A stretch of DNA of 14,526 nucleotides from Methanobacterium sp. (GCA_020855015.1 JAHKLP010000018.1:1-14526), one strand, 5' to 3'; counted from the first letter of the stretch, positions 1-7,419 are shown. Numbers and translations: made by a program. Notes: generated by a model not told the origin, from the sequence alone.

Positions 1-202
1 AGTTAAAGAACAAAATCAAGTGGCGGTTGCTTTGCTTCCCCCAGAAGTTTTTATGGGCATAACCAGTGAAGGAATGTTTTTAGGTGCTGGTGAAGGTATT
101 TTAAAGGATGTAAAAGGGGATTTAGGGAAACTTCCTCAAGGGATTCCTCTCGATGCATTCAAAGAAGCCAGAAATCTTGTAGGAGCATTTTTAAAGGTTT
201 AA
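1..202 (+). CDS. C-terminal part of a probable tRNA-binding OB-fold domain protein (5' truncated)
   Basis: The reading frame is open from base 2 to the TAA at 200-202, giving 66 visible residues; the true start lies before the window. The string VALLPPEVFMGITSEGMFLG resembles the end of the EMAP-II/CsaA/MetG-C type tRNA-binding OB fold, in which a Pro-containing strand is followed by a G-x-x-S-x-G-M-x-L-x-A segment. Family knowledge says such domains bind tRNA, either as small free-standing proteins or as C-terminal appendages of methionyl-tRNA synthetase; which applies here cannot be told. The tail (GIPLDAFKEARNLVGAFL) is probably helical. A GTG at base 20 is not a likely start because it lies inside the conserved strand. 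The assignment rests on a short motif only, so it is moderate. Confidence 0.5.
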   Translation, partial: VKEQNQVAVALLPPEVFMGITSEGMFLGAGEGILKDVKGDLGKLPQGIPLDAFKEARNLVGAFLKV

Positions 203-212
203 TAAGAATTTT

Positions 213-1619
213 TCAACCGATAACCACGAGTTTACTACGGGTCATATCTTCGACAGCATATTTAACTCCTTCTTTTCCAATCCCACTCATTTTAAATCCT
301 CCGAAAGGCATATTGTCTGTTCTAAATGTGGGTTGTTTATTAATGAGCACAGAACCCGTTTCGATTCCCTTTACTGCTTTTTTGGCTTTTTCTATACTTT
401 CTGTAAAAACACCTGCTTGTAATCCAAAGGGAGTATTGTTTGAAACTTCAATAGCTTCTTCTAATGTTTTAACCCTTATAATGGGTGATATTGGGCCGAA
501 AGTTTCATTTTGAACTAATTCCATCCCTGGTTGTACGTTATCAAGTACAGTAGGTTCGTAAAATGCACCCTTTCGGTTACCACCGCAAAGAAGTTGAGCT
601 CCATTATTTATAGCATCATTAACAACTTTTTCCACCATGATGGCGGAGTTTTCACCAATTAACGGACCAATATCTGTTTTCGGGTCCATAGGATCTCCCA
701 TCTTAAGTTTTTTTGTTTGGGATACAAGCTGTTCTACAAACTGGTCGGCTATACCATCGTGAAGTATGATACGTTTCACTGCGATACAAACCTGTCCTGC
801 ATTGAGATAGGAACCACCCACTGCTGCTGTTACTGCGGCATCCAAATTGGCATCATCCATAACTATTAGAGGATCATTTCCACCTAATTCTAGTGTTAAC
901 TTTTTCATCCCAGCTTTTTTGGCAATGGAAAGGCCGGTGGAAACACTTCCAGTGAAAGATATTTTACTTATCAGGGGACTGGTAATCATTTCTTCCCCCA
1001 GAACATTAGAACTACCAGTTATGGCATTCACTGCTCCTTCAGGAAGATGCCTCCCCATGATCTCTGCCAGCTTCAAAGCAGACAAAGGAGCTTTAACTGA
1101 TGGTTTAAAAACCACAGTATTCTTAGCTGCAAGAGCAGGTGCCAATTTATGAATAGCCAGATTAACAGGATAGTTAAAAGGAGTTATTGCTGCAACAACT
1201 CCCAAAGGAATCTTCATTGTAAAACCAAAAACACTTTTACCGGCTATGGCAGCATCCATGGGAATAGTTTCTCCATAAATTCGTTTTGATTCCTCTGCAG
1301 CCATAAGTAATGTTTGTAGGGATCTTTCCATTTCCATTTTAGAATCTTTAATTGGTTTTCCTGTTTCAAGGCAAATGAGTTCTGATAATTCCTTAGATTT
1401 TTCCTCAAGTTCTTGGTGGATATCATACAGTATGCGGGACAACTTACGGGAAGACAGATCTTTCATGGATTTTTTTGCTTTAAATGCAGCATTGATAGCA
1501 TTCTTAGCATCAGAAATATCTCCTAATGGGACACAATCCACAATTTCATTGTTGAAGGGGTTTATAACTTCTATCTGGTCTTTCTTATCAACACGCTGTC
1601 CATTAATGAACATTTTCAT
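213..1619 (-). CDS. cofA: NAD(P)-dependent aldehyde dehydrogenase, probable lactaldehyde dehydrogenase CofA
   Basis: A 468-residue ALDH-superfamily enzyme. Visible motifs (numbering from the ATG at 1619): TPFNYP at 146-151 with the oxyanion-hole Asn149, KPS with cofactor-binding Lys172, FTGS at 222-225, ELGGN with general base Glu244, the catalytic Cys278 in GQVC, the NETFGP motif with Glu372, and the C-terminal PFGGFKMSGIG. Length is normal for the family. In methanogens this lineage oxidises lactaldehyde to L-lactate, which becomes the phospholactate side chain of coenzyme F420; the substrate is inferred from the methanogen context, and other non-phosphorylating aldehydes are possible. The start at 1619 is chosen because GGTGAT stands 3 bases upstream; an ATG at 1613 has a more usual spacing (9 bases) and may be the real one. 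The further 22 codons upstream to 1685 lie before the ribosome site and are rejected. The gene converges on the tRNA-binding gene with only 10 bases between stops. Confidence 0.85.
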   Translation of the reverse strand: MKMFINGQRVDKKDQIEVINPFNNEIVDCVPLGDISDAKNAINAAFKAKKSMKDLSSRKLSRILYDIHQELEEKSKELSELICLETGKPIKDSKMEMERSLQTLLMAAEESKRIYGETIPMDAAIAGKSVFGFTMKIPLGVVAAITPFNYPVNLAIHKLAPALAAKNTVVFKPSVKAPLSALKLAEIMGRHLPEGAVNAITGSSNVLGEEMITSPLISKISFTGSVSTGLSIAKKAGMKKLTLELGGNDPLIVMDDANLDAAVTAAVGGSYLNAGQVCIAVKRIILHDGIADQFVEQLVSQTKKLKMGDPMDPKTDIGPLIGENSAIMVEKVVNDAINNGAQLLCGGNRKGAFYEPTVLDNVQPGMELVQNETFGPISPIIRVKTLEEAIEVSNNTPFGLQAGVFTESIEKAKKAVKGIETGSVLINKQPTFRTDNMPFGGFKMSGIGKEGVKYAVEDMTRSKLVVIG

Positions 1620-1716
1620 GGTATCACCAAAATTGAATAGAGTAACAAATAAAAAATAAGTGTAGGTATAATTATTTTTAATCAAGTCCCATATTAACAG
1701 TATTTATTTTAAAAAA

Positions 1717-1726
1717 ATTTATAAAT
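1717..1726 (-). promoter_or_regulatory. TATA-like box for the lactaldehyde dehydrogenase gene
   Basis: On the minus strand the sequence reads TATTTATAAATT around 1717-1726, close to the methanogen TATA consensus. A start of transcription about 25 bases downstream would give a leader of roughly 75 bases before the ATG at 1619, including the GGTGAT site. Prediction from sequence only; the surrounding DNA is very AT-rich, so chance matches are likely. Confidence 0.35.
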
Positions 1727-1758
1727 AGTCCTGTTTAACAATCTGTTAGATTTTTAGG

Positions 1759-1956
1759 TTAGTTTAGGGCCGAATTTATCTCTTGGAGCTGATCTGAAAT
1801 GTTTTGTAAATCACTACTGTTATTAAGTTGGGCACCCATGTCCTGAACATAATTTTGATACACAATGAGTGCTATTATTACTAAAACCATTATGCCCCCA
1901 AATATCAATACAAATTCAGCAGAAGTCTGAGCTGTTTCATCTTCCATTATTCCCAT
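1759..1956 (-). CDS. Small pilin-like protein with class III (QxSxEF) signal peptide
   Basis: A 65-residue protein with the archaeal class III prepilin signature QTSAEF (residues 10-15), followed at once by a hydrophobic helix of about 22 residues (16-37) and a short polar tail rich in Asn, Ser, Gln that looks amphipathic. Family knowledge: an EppA-type prepilin peptidase cleaves just before this Gln and the hydrophobic helix forms the filament core; the mature protein would be 56 residues, similar in size to bacterial Flp pilins. The start at 1956 is chosen because GGAGTGAT lies 4 bases upstream; an ATG at 1971 has no ribosome site, and one at 1947 is also possible. It lies 27 bases after the stop of the TadC-like gene and is probably co-transcribed with it. 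The residues before the cleavage point are acidic (E5, D6, E7) rather than basic, which is odd for a prepilin. No prepilin peptidase is in the window. Confidence 0.8.
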   Translation of the reverse strand: MGIMEDETAQTSAEFVLIFGGIMVLVIIALIVYQNYVQDMGAQLNNSSDLQNISDQLQEINSALN

Positions 1957-1983
1957 ATCTATCACTCCCATGAAATCCGTAAT

Positions 1984-2916
1984 TTATATTCCAAGTATCA
2001 TTGGTGCAACAAGTCCCATAACCCAAAATATTCCAGTAGCTAGTGGAGCCAGCAATAATGAGAATTTAACTCCTTTTCTTGGACTCCCATATAAAACGAT
2101 ACCCATTAAAATTCCTGCAATTACAGAGTGAATGATTATATATCCAAAGGCACTTGTTTCAGCAGCACCTGCAAGGGGATTGGGTTTTCCAGCGGATTCA
2201 ATGAAGCCGGCATATGCCATTATCATCCCCAATGCAAAGGGGGCTGCGATTACAGCAGCGATTAAAAGAAACATCACTGACATCATGACGTTGGCTCTTC
2301 TCTCTCTCTGCAACGCTAGAACAGCTCTTAAATCCTCGGCTACTGTTTCAATAACATCTGCAAGACTACCACCGACTCTTCTACCCTCTATGATCATTCT
2401 AAATGTCCTGTCGAGTGTTTTAGACTTCAGACGTTCACTCATTCCTAAAAGGGCGTCTTCAAAGGTGCTTCCTATTTTTATCTCAATTACTGCCCGTTTT
2501 AGTTCATCGGTTAAAGGACCCTCTCCATGTTTGGAGATATCCTCCATGGCTGTTTCAACACCTATTCCTGAGCGTAATAATGATGATATCTGTCTTAAAA
2601 AGTCAGGAGTGCCCTGTTCAATGGCGTCAATCCTGCGTTCCATCATGAAAAATATATAAGCGAATATTAATACAGTAGGGGCGATTAAACCAAGAATGAA
2701 AGCTATTACTGGATTTTGACCCAACGCGAGAAATGCTACTGTGAGAACACACCCCATAAGAATTCCCACACCTACAAGCAGGGTAATGAGATCAGATGCC
2801 TTAACATACATTCCAGAACGAATAAGGGTTTCCTGTAAACGAATCATCCATTTATCTGGAAAAATACGATCAATACTATTGGCTAATGGTGACAGTGCAG
2901 AGGGTATTAGAGCCAT
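1984..2916 (-). CDS. tadC: TadC-like type II/IV pilus secretion platform protein (T2SF domain)
   Basis: A 310-residue integral membrane protein. Two hydrophobic helices (about 43-65 and 69-92) precede a cytoplasmic T2SF/GspF domain (about 103-210, with LRQISSLLRSGIGVETAM and a GG at 182-183), then three further membrane segments (about 211-237, 257-276, 284-308). This is the single-T2SF architecture of TadB/TadC rather than the double domain of PilC/GspF. In Tad systems such proteins form the inner-membrane platform on which the hexameric ATPase works to assemble pilins. The start is supported by AGGTGA 5 bases before the ATG. The pilin gene follows directly. The matching ATPase is not adjacent but at 10613-12271, next to a second T2SF protein; pairing of the two platform proteins is inference. 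The long open frame on the opposite strand (2132-2659) is a shadow. Confidence 0.85.
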   Translation of the reverse strand: MALIPSALSPLANSIDRIFPDKWMIRLQETLIRSGMYVKASDLITLLVGVGILMGCVLTVAFLALGQNPVIAFILGLIAPTVLIFAYIFFMMERRIDAIEQGTPDFLRQISSLLRSGIGVETAMEDISKHGEGPLTDELKRAVIEIKIGSTFEDALLGMSERLKSKTLDRTFRMIIEGRRVGGSLADVIETVAEDLRAVLALQRERRANVMMSVMFLLIAAVIAAPFALGMIMAYAGFIESAGKPNPLAGAAETSAFGYIIIHSVIAGILMGIVLYGSPRKGVKFSLLLAPLATGIFWVMGLVAPMILGI

Positions 2917-2972
2917 TTTTTCACCTATAATGTAATGACAGATAATATAATTTCATTATATATTAATTATTG

Positions 2973-2985
2973 TTTATATATAAAA
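2973..2985 (-). promoter_or_regulatory. TATA box of the TadC-pilin transcription unit
   Basis: On the minus strand the box reads TTTTATATATAAA, an almost ideal methanogen TATA element. Initiation near 2953 would give a leader of about 36 bases that carries the AGGTGA site of the TadC-like gene. A small AT-only inverted repeat (ATATAAT-ttc-ATTATAT, 2945-2961) lies at the predicted start of the transcript; given local composition it may be chance. Confidence 0.5.
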
Positions 2986-3078
2986 GAAGTATATATTATT
3001 TTACCTAATTTCATCCTCTGCACATTATAAATATTAGTTTTATGATGAGTTATGTTGCTGTGCACTAATTGAAAATAT

Positions 3079-4116
3079 TTAATCTTTAAAAAAAGATTTT
3101 CTGGGTAAATTAGTTAAAATTTTTCCCCGGTTTTTTATTAGGATCATATCCTCAACTCTCAAACCAAATTTCCCTTCCAGATATATTCCAGGTTCAACAG
3201 TGACTACCATTCCCTTTTCCAAGTTTTCATCACTTTTAATAGATAATGATGGTTTTTCATGAACTTCTAATCCTACTCCATGTCCGGTGGAATGTAAAAA
3301 ATACTCGCCATATCCATATTCTTTAATTACACTTCTGGCTACTTCGTCTACATGTGATGCTTTAATTCCTGGTTTTATAACTTTTATTGCTTCTTTTTGA
3401 GCATCTATAAGTATAGAAAGGATTTCTTCCTCTTCTTTGTTTTTAATAATGCTACGGGTAATGTCTGAAGCGTAATTCTGGTAATAAGCACCCCAATCTA
3501 TTATTAAAGGATTTTCCAACCTTTTATATGATGAAGAACCGTGGGGATTGCTTGATCTATATCCTGAGGCTACAATTGTTTCAAAGGGTGTTTGCACAGA
3601 ACCTGCTTTTCGCATTTCGTACTCCAGTTCTGCAGCTAATTCATCCTCACTACCTGAAAAGTGTGAGGGATCAATCTTTTTAAAGGACTCCTCTGCAATC
3701 CTAATAGCTTCTTTAATTTTAATGATCTCACTTTTTGACTTGGACGCCCTTAATCTTTCAATAATATCATTAGGTGCGGTTTTAAAGTCTTCACATACTT
3801 TTTTATAGGTTCCAACAGTCATAGAATTTTCTATACCCATTGTGCCTTTTAAATTTTCCTTGAATTTATTTTTAAGCTCTTCAAGAGATTTAAACTCTTC
3901 TACGGGCACACAAGATTGGGCTTGGGCTGCTTCCATGTCTAATTTCGCGGCAAAAAGTAGTGGTTCGTCTTTCATGATTAAGACTGCGGTGCTAGAAGGC
4001 TTAAAACCAGTAACATATGCTATATTTTCTGGTTTGAGGATAAATAATGATTCCATTTCATCCTGGTTCATCTTTTCTATTATTTCCTCGGTTTTCATGT
4101 GAATCTTCGAACTCAT
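3079..4116 (-). CDS. M24 family metallopeptidase, Xaa-Pro aminopeptidase/prolidase type
   Basis: A 345-residue protein with a creatinase-like N-terminal domain (about 1-125) and a pita-bread M24 domain. All five metal ligands are visible: Asp207 in IIDWG, Asp218 in SDITR, His279 in TGHGVG, Glu308 in VEPG and Glu322 in RVED; conserved His192 in NPHG is also present. The protein should therefore be an active dimetal peptidase that releases an N-terminal residue before proline or splits Xaa-Pro dipeptides in the cytoplasm; the two activities cannot be separated from sequence. Size matches prokaryotic PepQ/PepP-like enzymes. Neither the ATG at 4116 nor the one at 4098 (residue 7) has a ribosome site; a TATA-like TTATAAAG on the minus strand at 4122-4129 is about 28 bases before 4098, which would suit a leaderless message starting there. 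The gene stands alone, divergent from the M50 protease gene. Confidence 0.85.
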   Translation of the reverse strand: MSSKIHMKTEEIIEKMNQDEMESLFILKPENIAYVTGFKPSSTAVLIMKDEPLLFAAKLDMEAAQAQSCVPVEEFKSLEELKNKFKENLKGTMGIENSMTVGTYKKVCEDFKTAPNDIIERLRASKSKSEIIKIKEAIRIAEESFKKIDPSHFSGSEDELAAELEYEMRKAGSVQTPFETIVASGYRSSNPHGSSSYKRLENPLIIDWGAYYQNYASDITRSIIKNKEEEEILSILIDAQKEAIKVIKPGIKASHVDEVARSVIKEYGYGEYFLHSTGHGVGLEVHEKPSLSIKSDENLEKGMVVTVEPGIYLEGKFGLRVEDMILIKNRGKILTNLPRKSFFKD

Positions 4117-4329
4117 TGTAACTTTATAATAATGGTTCTTTAATTTTTTTTTGTTGTGTATTGATTCTAAATTTTTTTTATTTTAAGCTGTTGGAAGTGA
4201 TAATCCCTTTAACAAAAAGAAAATAACCAAACTAATAATCATTTTCTAATCTCAAGATGAAATACACATTAAATATACTTAAAATTCATAGGCTTCATGT
4301 TATATGAGATTAATAATTGAGGGAAATTA

Positions 4330-4337
4330 TTTATAAG
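4330..4337 (+). promoter_or_regulatory. TATA box (TTTATAAG) for the M50 protease-YcaO unit
   Basis: TTTATAAG is centred about 29 bases before the ATG at 4362, placing the expected transcript start at or just before the start codon. The nearest SD-like string (GAGGT, 4344-4348) is 13 bases from the ATG, rather far. Together this suggests a leaderless or nearly leaderless message. The rest of the 245-base divergent spacer (4117-4361) is AT-rich with long A/T runs and shows no further gene. Confidence 0.45.
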
Positions 4338-4361
4338 TGAGTAGAGGTTCTTTAATATATT

Positions 4362-4958
4362 ATGGTACACTTTACATCCCATGAGATTAGGGACATAGTA
4401 ATCTCCATGCTGGTCATTTCAGTGGTTTTTGCTTATGTTTTCAGTAGTAGCAATCAGATAAACTTTATATCTCTTATCCCTGTGACAATGATTTCTGTGG
4501 GATTGGGGTTTGTGTTTCATGAGCTGGCACACAAATTTGTAGCAATCAAATATGGTTTTTATGCAGAGTACAGACTTTGGGTCGAAGGATTGGTAATAGC
4601 CATAATATCGGCCGCAATTGGGGTGGTTTTTGCTGCTCCTGGAGCGGTATACATTTATGGGCAAAATATATCTCCTGAAGAAAACGGAAAGATATCCATA
4701 GCAGGACCATTAACTAACATAGGACTGGCTGTAATATTCTTTGTTCTTTCTAGTCTCCTAACATTTTCACCAATATTATCAATTATCTGCAGTCTTGGAT
4801 TTACTGTTAACAGTTTTTTGGCCTTTTTCAACTTGCTTCCAATATTTATTTTAGATGGGGCAAAGGTTCTAAAGTGGAATCCTGTAATATGGGTAATCAC
4901 AACAGGAATGGCATTGATAATGGTGGCTTACCCTTATATTATCCCTTTTTTGACTTAA
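4362..4958 (+). CDS. M50 (site-2 protease family) intramembrane metalloprotease homologue
   Basis: A 198-residue, very hydrophobic protein. The zinc motif HELAH is at residues 53-57, so His53, Glu54 and His57 are intact, and the third ligand motif NLLPIFILDG lies at 157-166 with Asp165. An AGPLTN motif at 114-119 is also typical of the M50 core. Five or six membrane helices are likely (about 11-28, 35-55, 76-97, 116-134, 138-156, 173-196). There is no PDZ or CBS domain, so it is a minimal core of the kind common in archaea. It should cut a membrane-embedded substrate; the substrate is unknown. The YcaO gene follows 50 bases downstream on the same strand without an oligo-T tract between, so co-transcription is plausible, though a functional link is unproven. 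Confidence 0.85.
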   Translation: MVHFTSHEIRDIVISMLVISVVFAYVFSSSNQINFISLIPVTMISVGLGFVFHELAHKFVAIKYGFYAEYRLWVEGLVIAIISAAIGVVFAAPGAVYIYGQNISPEENGKISIAGPLTNIGLAVIFFVLSSLLTFSPILSIICSLGFTVNSFLAFFNLLPIFILDGAKVLKWNPVIWVITTGMALIMVAYPYIIPFLT

Positions 4959-5008
4959 AACTTCATGGTTTAATGAAACTCTAAAAGAAGACAGATTTAA
5001 GGATTAAA

Positions 5009-6202
5009 ATGTTTACAGACATCCCGGTTAAATATTTTGGAGGCACCCACAGGTGTCGTAATCCTGAGGAAACCATAGAAAAGGTGGAAGGTAAACTTAG
5101 GGTTGTAGGAGTTACCAGAATTGCTGAAATCACCCATCTGGATCGCATAGGCATTCCTGTTTATTCTGCTATCCGGCCGGGGGCTGCAGAGGGGGCAGTC
5201 AGCATCTACGCTGGAAAAGGGGCCAGTAAACCGCAGGCAAAGGCTTCGGCAATGATGGAGGCCTTTGAGAGATATTCTGCTGAACAACAGGAAACTGATA
5301 ATGAGAAGACATTGTTAGGTTCTTTTGCAGAGATTGAAGGTGCCATAGATCCCAGATCATTAATATTACCTGCAAACAGTTCCAATTTTGAGAATAAGGA
5401 CATAAGTTGGATTAAAGCAGTTAATGCTGCCAACGATGAGGAATGTTTGCTACCATCTAATGCGGTTTACCATCCGTACAATCCAGTTAAAGATCAATCT
5501 CTTTTCAAATCCAATACCAATGGCCTGGCATCAGGTAATGTCATAGAAGAAGCAGTTTTTCATGGAATAACAGAAGTGGTGGAAAGGGATGCCTGGAGTA
5601 TTTTCGAAGCCCTGCACCAGCCAAAAATGGAAGTTAACTGTGAAAACACAGAAAATCCGCTAATTAGGGGTGTTCTGGACAAATTTCACAAGGCGGGTGT
5701 AGATATTAAACTGGTGGATCTCACTGCTGATGTGAAAATACCTACCATGGCTGCTGTCTCTGATGACACGGTTTTAAAAGATCCTGCTCTCCTAACATTG
5801 GGAGTGGGAACGCATCTTGACCCTGAAATTGCAGCTATTAGGGCTTTGACTGAGGTGGCTCAGAGCAGGGCGACCCAGATTCATGGGACACGAGAAGACA
5901 CTACAAGGGCAGTTTTCATGCGCAAGGCAGGTTATCAACGCATGAAAAGAATTAACAAGCACTGGTTCGGAGAATCAAAGGGTGTTGTTGAGATTTCTGA
6001 TATTGAGAATATGTCTAAAAAGTCATTTAAAGAGGATATAGAAACTTCACTAAAACTTCTCTCAGATTGTGGGTTTGATCAAGTTTTATTCACTGATCTT
6101 ACCCGGCCAGAAATTGATATTCCTGTGGTAAGAGTTGTTATTCCCGGAATGGAAGTTTATTCAGTTGATGTGGAAAGGGTTGGTAAAAGACTTAGAAAAT
6201 AA
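5009..6202 (+). CDS. ycaO: YcaO-domain protein, probable McrA-glycine thioamidation enzyme (methanogenesis marker 1)
   Basis: A 397-residue YcaO protein covering the whole domain. Visible ATP-site elements: GKGASKPQAKASAMMEAFER (69-88) with Glu84 and Arg88, the SNTNGLASG segment at 168-176, EEAVFHGITEVVERDA (180-195) with Glu180, Glu189, Arg193 and Asp194, and the TEVAQSRA segment at 281-288 with Glu282, Gln285 and Arg287. In methanogens YcaO, usually with TfuA, uses ATP to install the thioglycine next to the active site of the methyl-coenzyme M reductase alpha subunit; this role is assigned from the family and the organism type. No TfuA gene lies beside it in this window. An AGGA at 4999-5002 precedes the ATG by 6 bases, supporting the start. 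The C-terminus lacks the proline-rich tail of azoline-forming YcaOs, in line with a thioamide rather than a cyclodehydratase role. Confidence 0.85.
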   Translation: MFTDIPVKYFGGTHRCRNPEETIEKVEGKLRVVGVTRIAEITHLDRIGIPVYSAIRPGAAEGAVSIYAGKGASKPQAKASAMMEAFERYSAEQQETDNEKTLLGSFAEIEGAIDPRSLILPANSSNFENKDISWIKAVNAANDEECLLPSNAVYHPYNPVKDQSLFKSNTNGLASGNVIEEAVFHGITEVVERDAWSIFEALHQPKMEVNCENTENPLIRGVLDKFHKAGVDIKLVDLTADVKIPTMAAVSDDTVLKDPALLTLGVGTHLDPEIAAIRALTEVAQSRATQIHGTREDTTRAVFMRKAGYQRMKRINKHWFGESKGVVEISDIENMSKKSFKEDIETSLKLLSDCGFDQVLFTDLTRPEIDIPVVRVVIPGMEVYSVDVERVGKRLRK

Positions 6203-6308
6203 ATGTGATATATTTTCTTATAATCAAGCTTATAAAATCAATTTAGATTAGGTAGTGTTTTATAGTTTAATTCGAAAATTAAGTTCATAGATGTATAATT
6301 TTTAAAGG

Positions 6309-6336
6309 ATGTAAATTTAATTCAATTAATTTACAT
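6309..6336. repeat. Inverted repeat upstream of pth2
   Basis: The 9-base arms ATGTAAATT (6309-6317) and AATTTACAT (6328-6336) are perfect, with a 10-base spacer, and end 52 bases before the pth2 ATG. It could be an operator or an AT-rich hairpin. With this base composition a few such repeats are expected by chance in the window. The rest of the 6203-6388 spacer shows no gene. Confidence 0.35.
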
Positions 6337-6388
6337 AATCTTCATATAGATTCAAGAAGATGCCTTTTTTTTGATTTGGTGGAGAAAA

Positions 6389-6730
6389 ATGAAACAAGTA
6401 ATTATTATGCGGGCTGACCTGGGAATGAGTAAAGGTAAATTAGCAGCCCAAGCATGTCATGGAAGTTTAGGGGCTTATAAAAAAGCAGATGAAAGAAAAA
6501 TCCGAGAATGGGAGTTAGAAGGAGGTAAGAAGGTAGTGGTGCAGGTTAAGAGCCAGGAAGAACTTTTTGAAATATATGAACTGGTCAAAGCTGCAGAAAT
6601 TCCCAGTTTTTTAGTTCAAGATGCAGGTCATACAGAACTGCCCCCTTCAACAGTAACCTGCCTGGGAATAGGTCCAGATAAGGATGAAAGAATAGATAAA
6701 ATAACCCAGGATCTTAAGCTACTCAAATAA
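6389..6730 (+). CDS. pth2: Peptidyl-tRNA hydrolase 2 (Pth2)
   Basis: A 113-residue protein, the usual length of archaeal/eukaryotic Pth2. It opens with a beta strand and the signature MSKGKLAAQACHGS (13-26) with Lys17 and His24, and carries VQDAGHTELPPSTVTCLGIGP (76-96) with Asp78 and Thr90; these match the conserved active-site positions of the family. It hydrolyses peptidyl-tRNA that drops off ribosomes, recycling tRNA in the cytoplasm. GGTGGAG at 6378-6384 is 4 bases before the ATG at 6389 and fixes this start; a TTG six codons earlier would put the ribosome site inside the gene and is rejected. It leads a same-strand cluster with mfnE (44 bases downstream) and the zinc-ribbon gene, so it probably begins an operon. 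Confidence 0.92.
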   Translation: MKQVIIMRADLGMSKGKLAAQACHGSLGAYKKADERKIREWELEGGKKVVVQVKSQEELFEIYELVKAAEIPSFLVQDAGHTELPPSTVTCLGIGPDKDERIDKITQDLKLLK

Positions 6731-6774
6731 TAAGACTATTTTAGGTCATATTCAATTATTTTTAGGTTGATCAC

Positions 6775-7419
6775 ATGGAATGGGTGGTTAAAATTGGTGG
6801 GAGCCTTTTCCCAGAATACTCCATAAACCTGGCCCGAAAACTGGTGGGGCATGATGTTATGATAATATGTGGTGGAGGAGCTCTGGCTAACCAGATCCGT
6901 GCCTATCACCACGAAATAGATTTATCCCCTACTGCAGGACACCAAACTGCCATCCTATGTATGGATATGTTGGGAATGCTCCTGGCGGATAAAGTTAAAA
7001 ATTCGGAGGCTGTCAGGTCTTTGGATGAAGCTAAAATTGTTTTAGAACAGGATGATCTCCCTGTGCTACTTCCATCATTGCTACTTGAAGATCTGGACCC
7101 TCTGGAACACTCTTGGAGGGTAACTTCCGATTCTATTTCACTGTATATATCACAACTTTTGAATGCGAAACTATTAATAGCAACCAATGTAGATGGTATA
7201 TACACTCATAGCCCATCGGAAGATGGTGCACGATTCATAAAGGATATAAGTGCAAAAAAACTTCTAAATTTTGGTGAAACATCACTAGATGAGAGCTTTG
7301 CGGAGCTTTTACTTAAATATAAAACCAGCTCCTATGTTGTAAATGGAAAATATCCCGAGAGGGTTCTATCCATATTGGATGGTCAAAGCTCTATAAGCAC
7401 GTTTATTGGAGGAGATTAG
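6775..7419 (+). CDS. mfnE: Amino acid kinase family protein, probable MfnE (methanofuran biosynthesis kinase)
   Basis: A 214-residue amino-acid-kinase fold protein. Seen: VVKIGGSL at 4-11 with phosphate-binding Lys6 and the Gly-Gly-Ser loop, a CGGGALA loop at 32-38, TSDSIS at 117-122, and ATNVDGIY at 136-143, the nucleotide-side signature. In methanogens this short kinase subgroup is MfnE, which phosphorylates the aminomethyl-furan-methanol-phosphate intermediate to the diphosphate used to attach tyramine-glutamate during methanofuran synthesis; automated pipelines often mislabel it as a glutamate 5-kinase or P5C synthase-like protein. The assignment uses length, motif pattern and methanogen context. 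A weak AGGTTGATC site precedes the ATG. The stop codon abuts the ATG of the next gene (7420), and the next gene's ribosome site is inside the last codons of this one, so translation is probably coupled. Confidence 0.8.
   Translation: MEWVVKIGGSLFPEYSINLARKLVGHDVMIICGGGALANQIRAYHHEIDLSPTAGHQTAILCMDMLGMLLADKVKNSEAVRSLDEAKIVLEQDDLPVLLPSLLLEDLDPLEHSWRVTSDSISLYISQLLNAKLLIATNVDGIYTHSPSEDGARFIKDISAKKLLNFGETSLDESFAELLLKYKTSSYVVNGKYPERVLSILDGQSSISTFIGGD

Noticed and set aside
1620..1685. 22-codon N-terminal extension of the lactaldehyde dehydrogenase
   Set aside because: The GGTGAT site lies inside this extension just before the ATG at 1619, and the extension (Asn/Tyr/Phe-rich) does not resemble ALDH N-termini.
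1740..1755. Hairpin-like AATCT-gtt-AGATT followed by T5 on the plus strand
   Set aside because: It faces the wrong way for the adjacent minus-strand genes and the stem has only five pairs.
1957..1971. Earlier ATG for the pilin gene at 1971
   Set aside because: No ribosome site precedes it, while GGAGTGAT precedes the ATG at 1956.
2132..2659. 175-codon open frame on the plus strand
   Set aside because: It lies wholly antisense to the TadC-like gene, has no ribosome site or recognisable domain, and its composition mirrors the hydrophobic codons of the opposite strand.
6371..6388. TTG start for pth2 six codons upstream
   Set aside because: It would place the GGTGGAG ribosome site inside the coding region; the ATG at 6389 fits family length.
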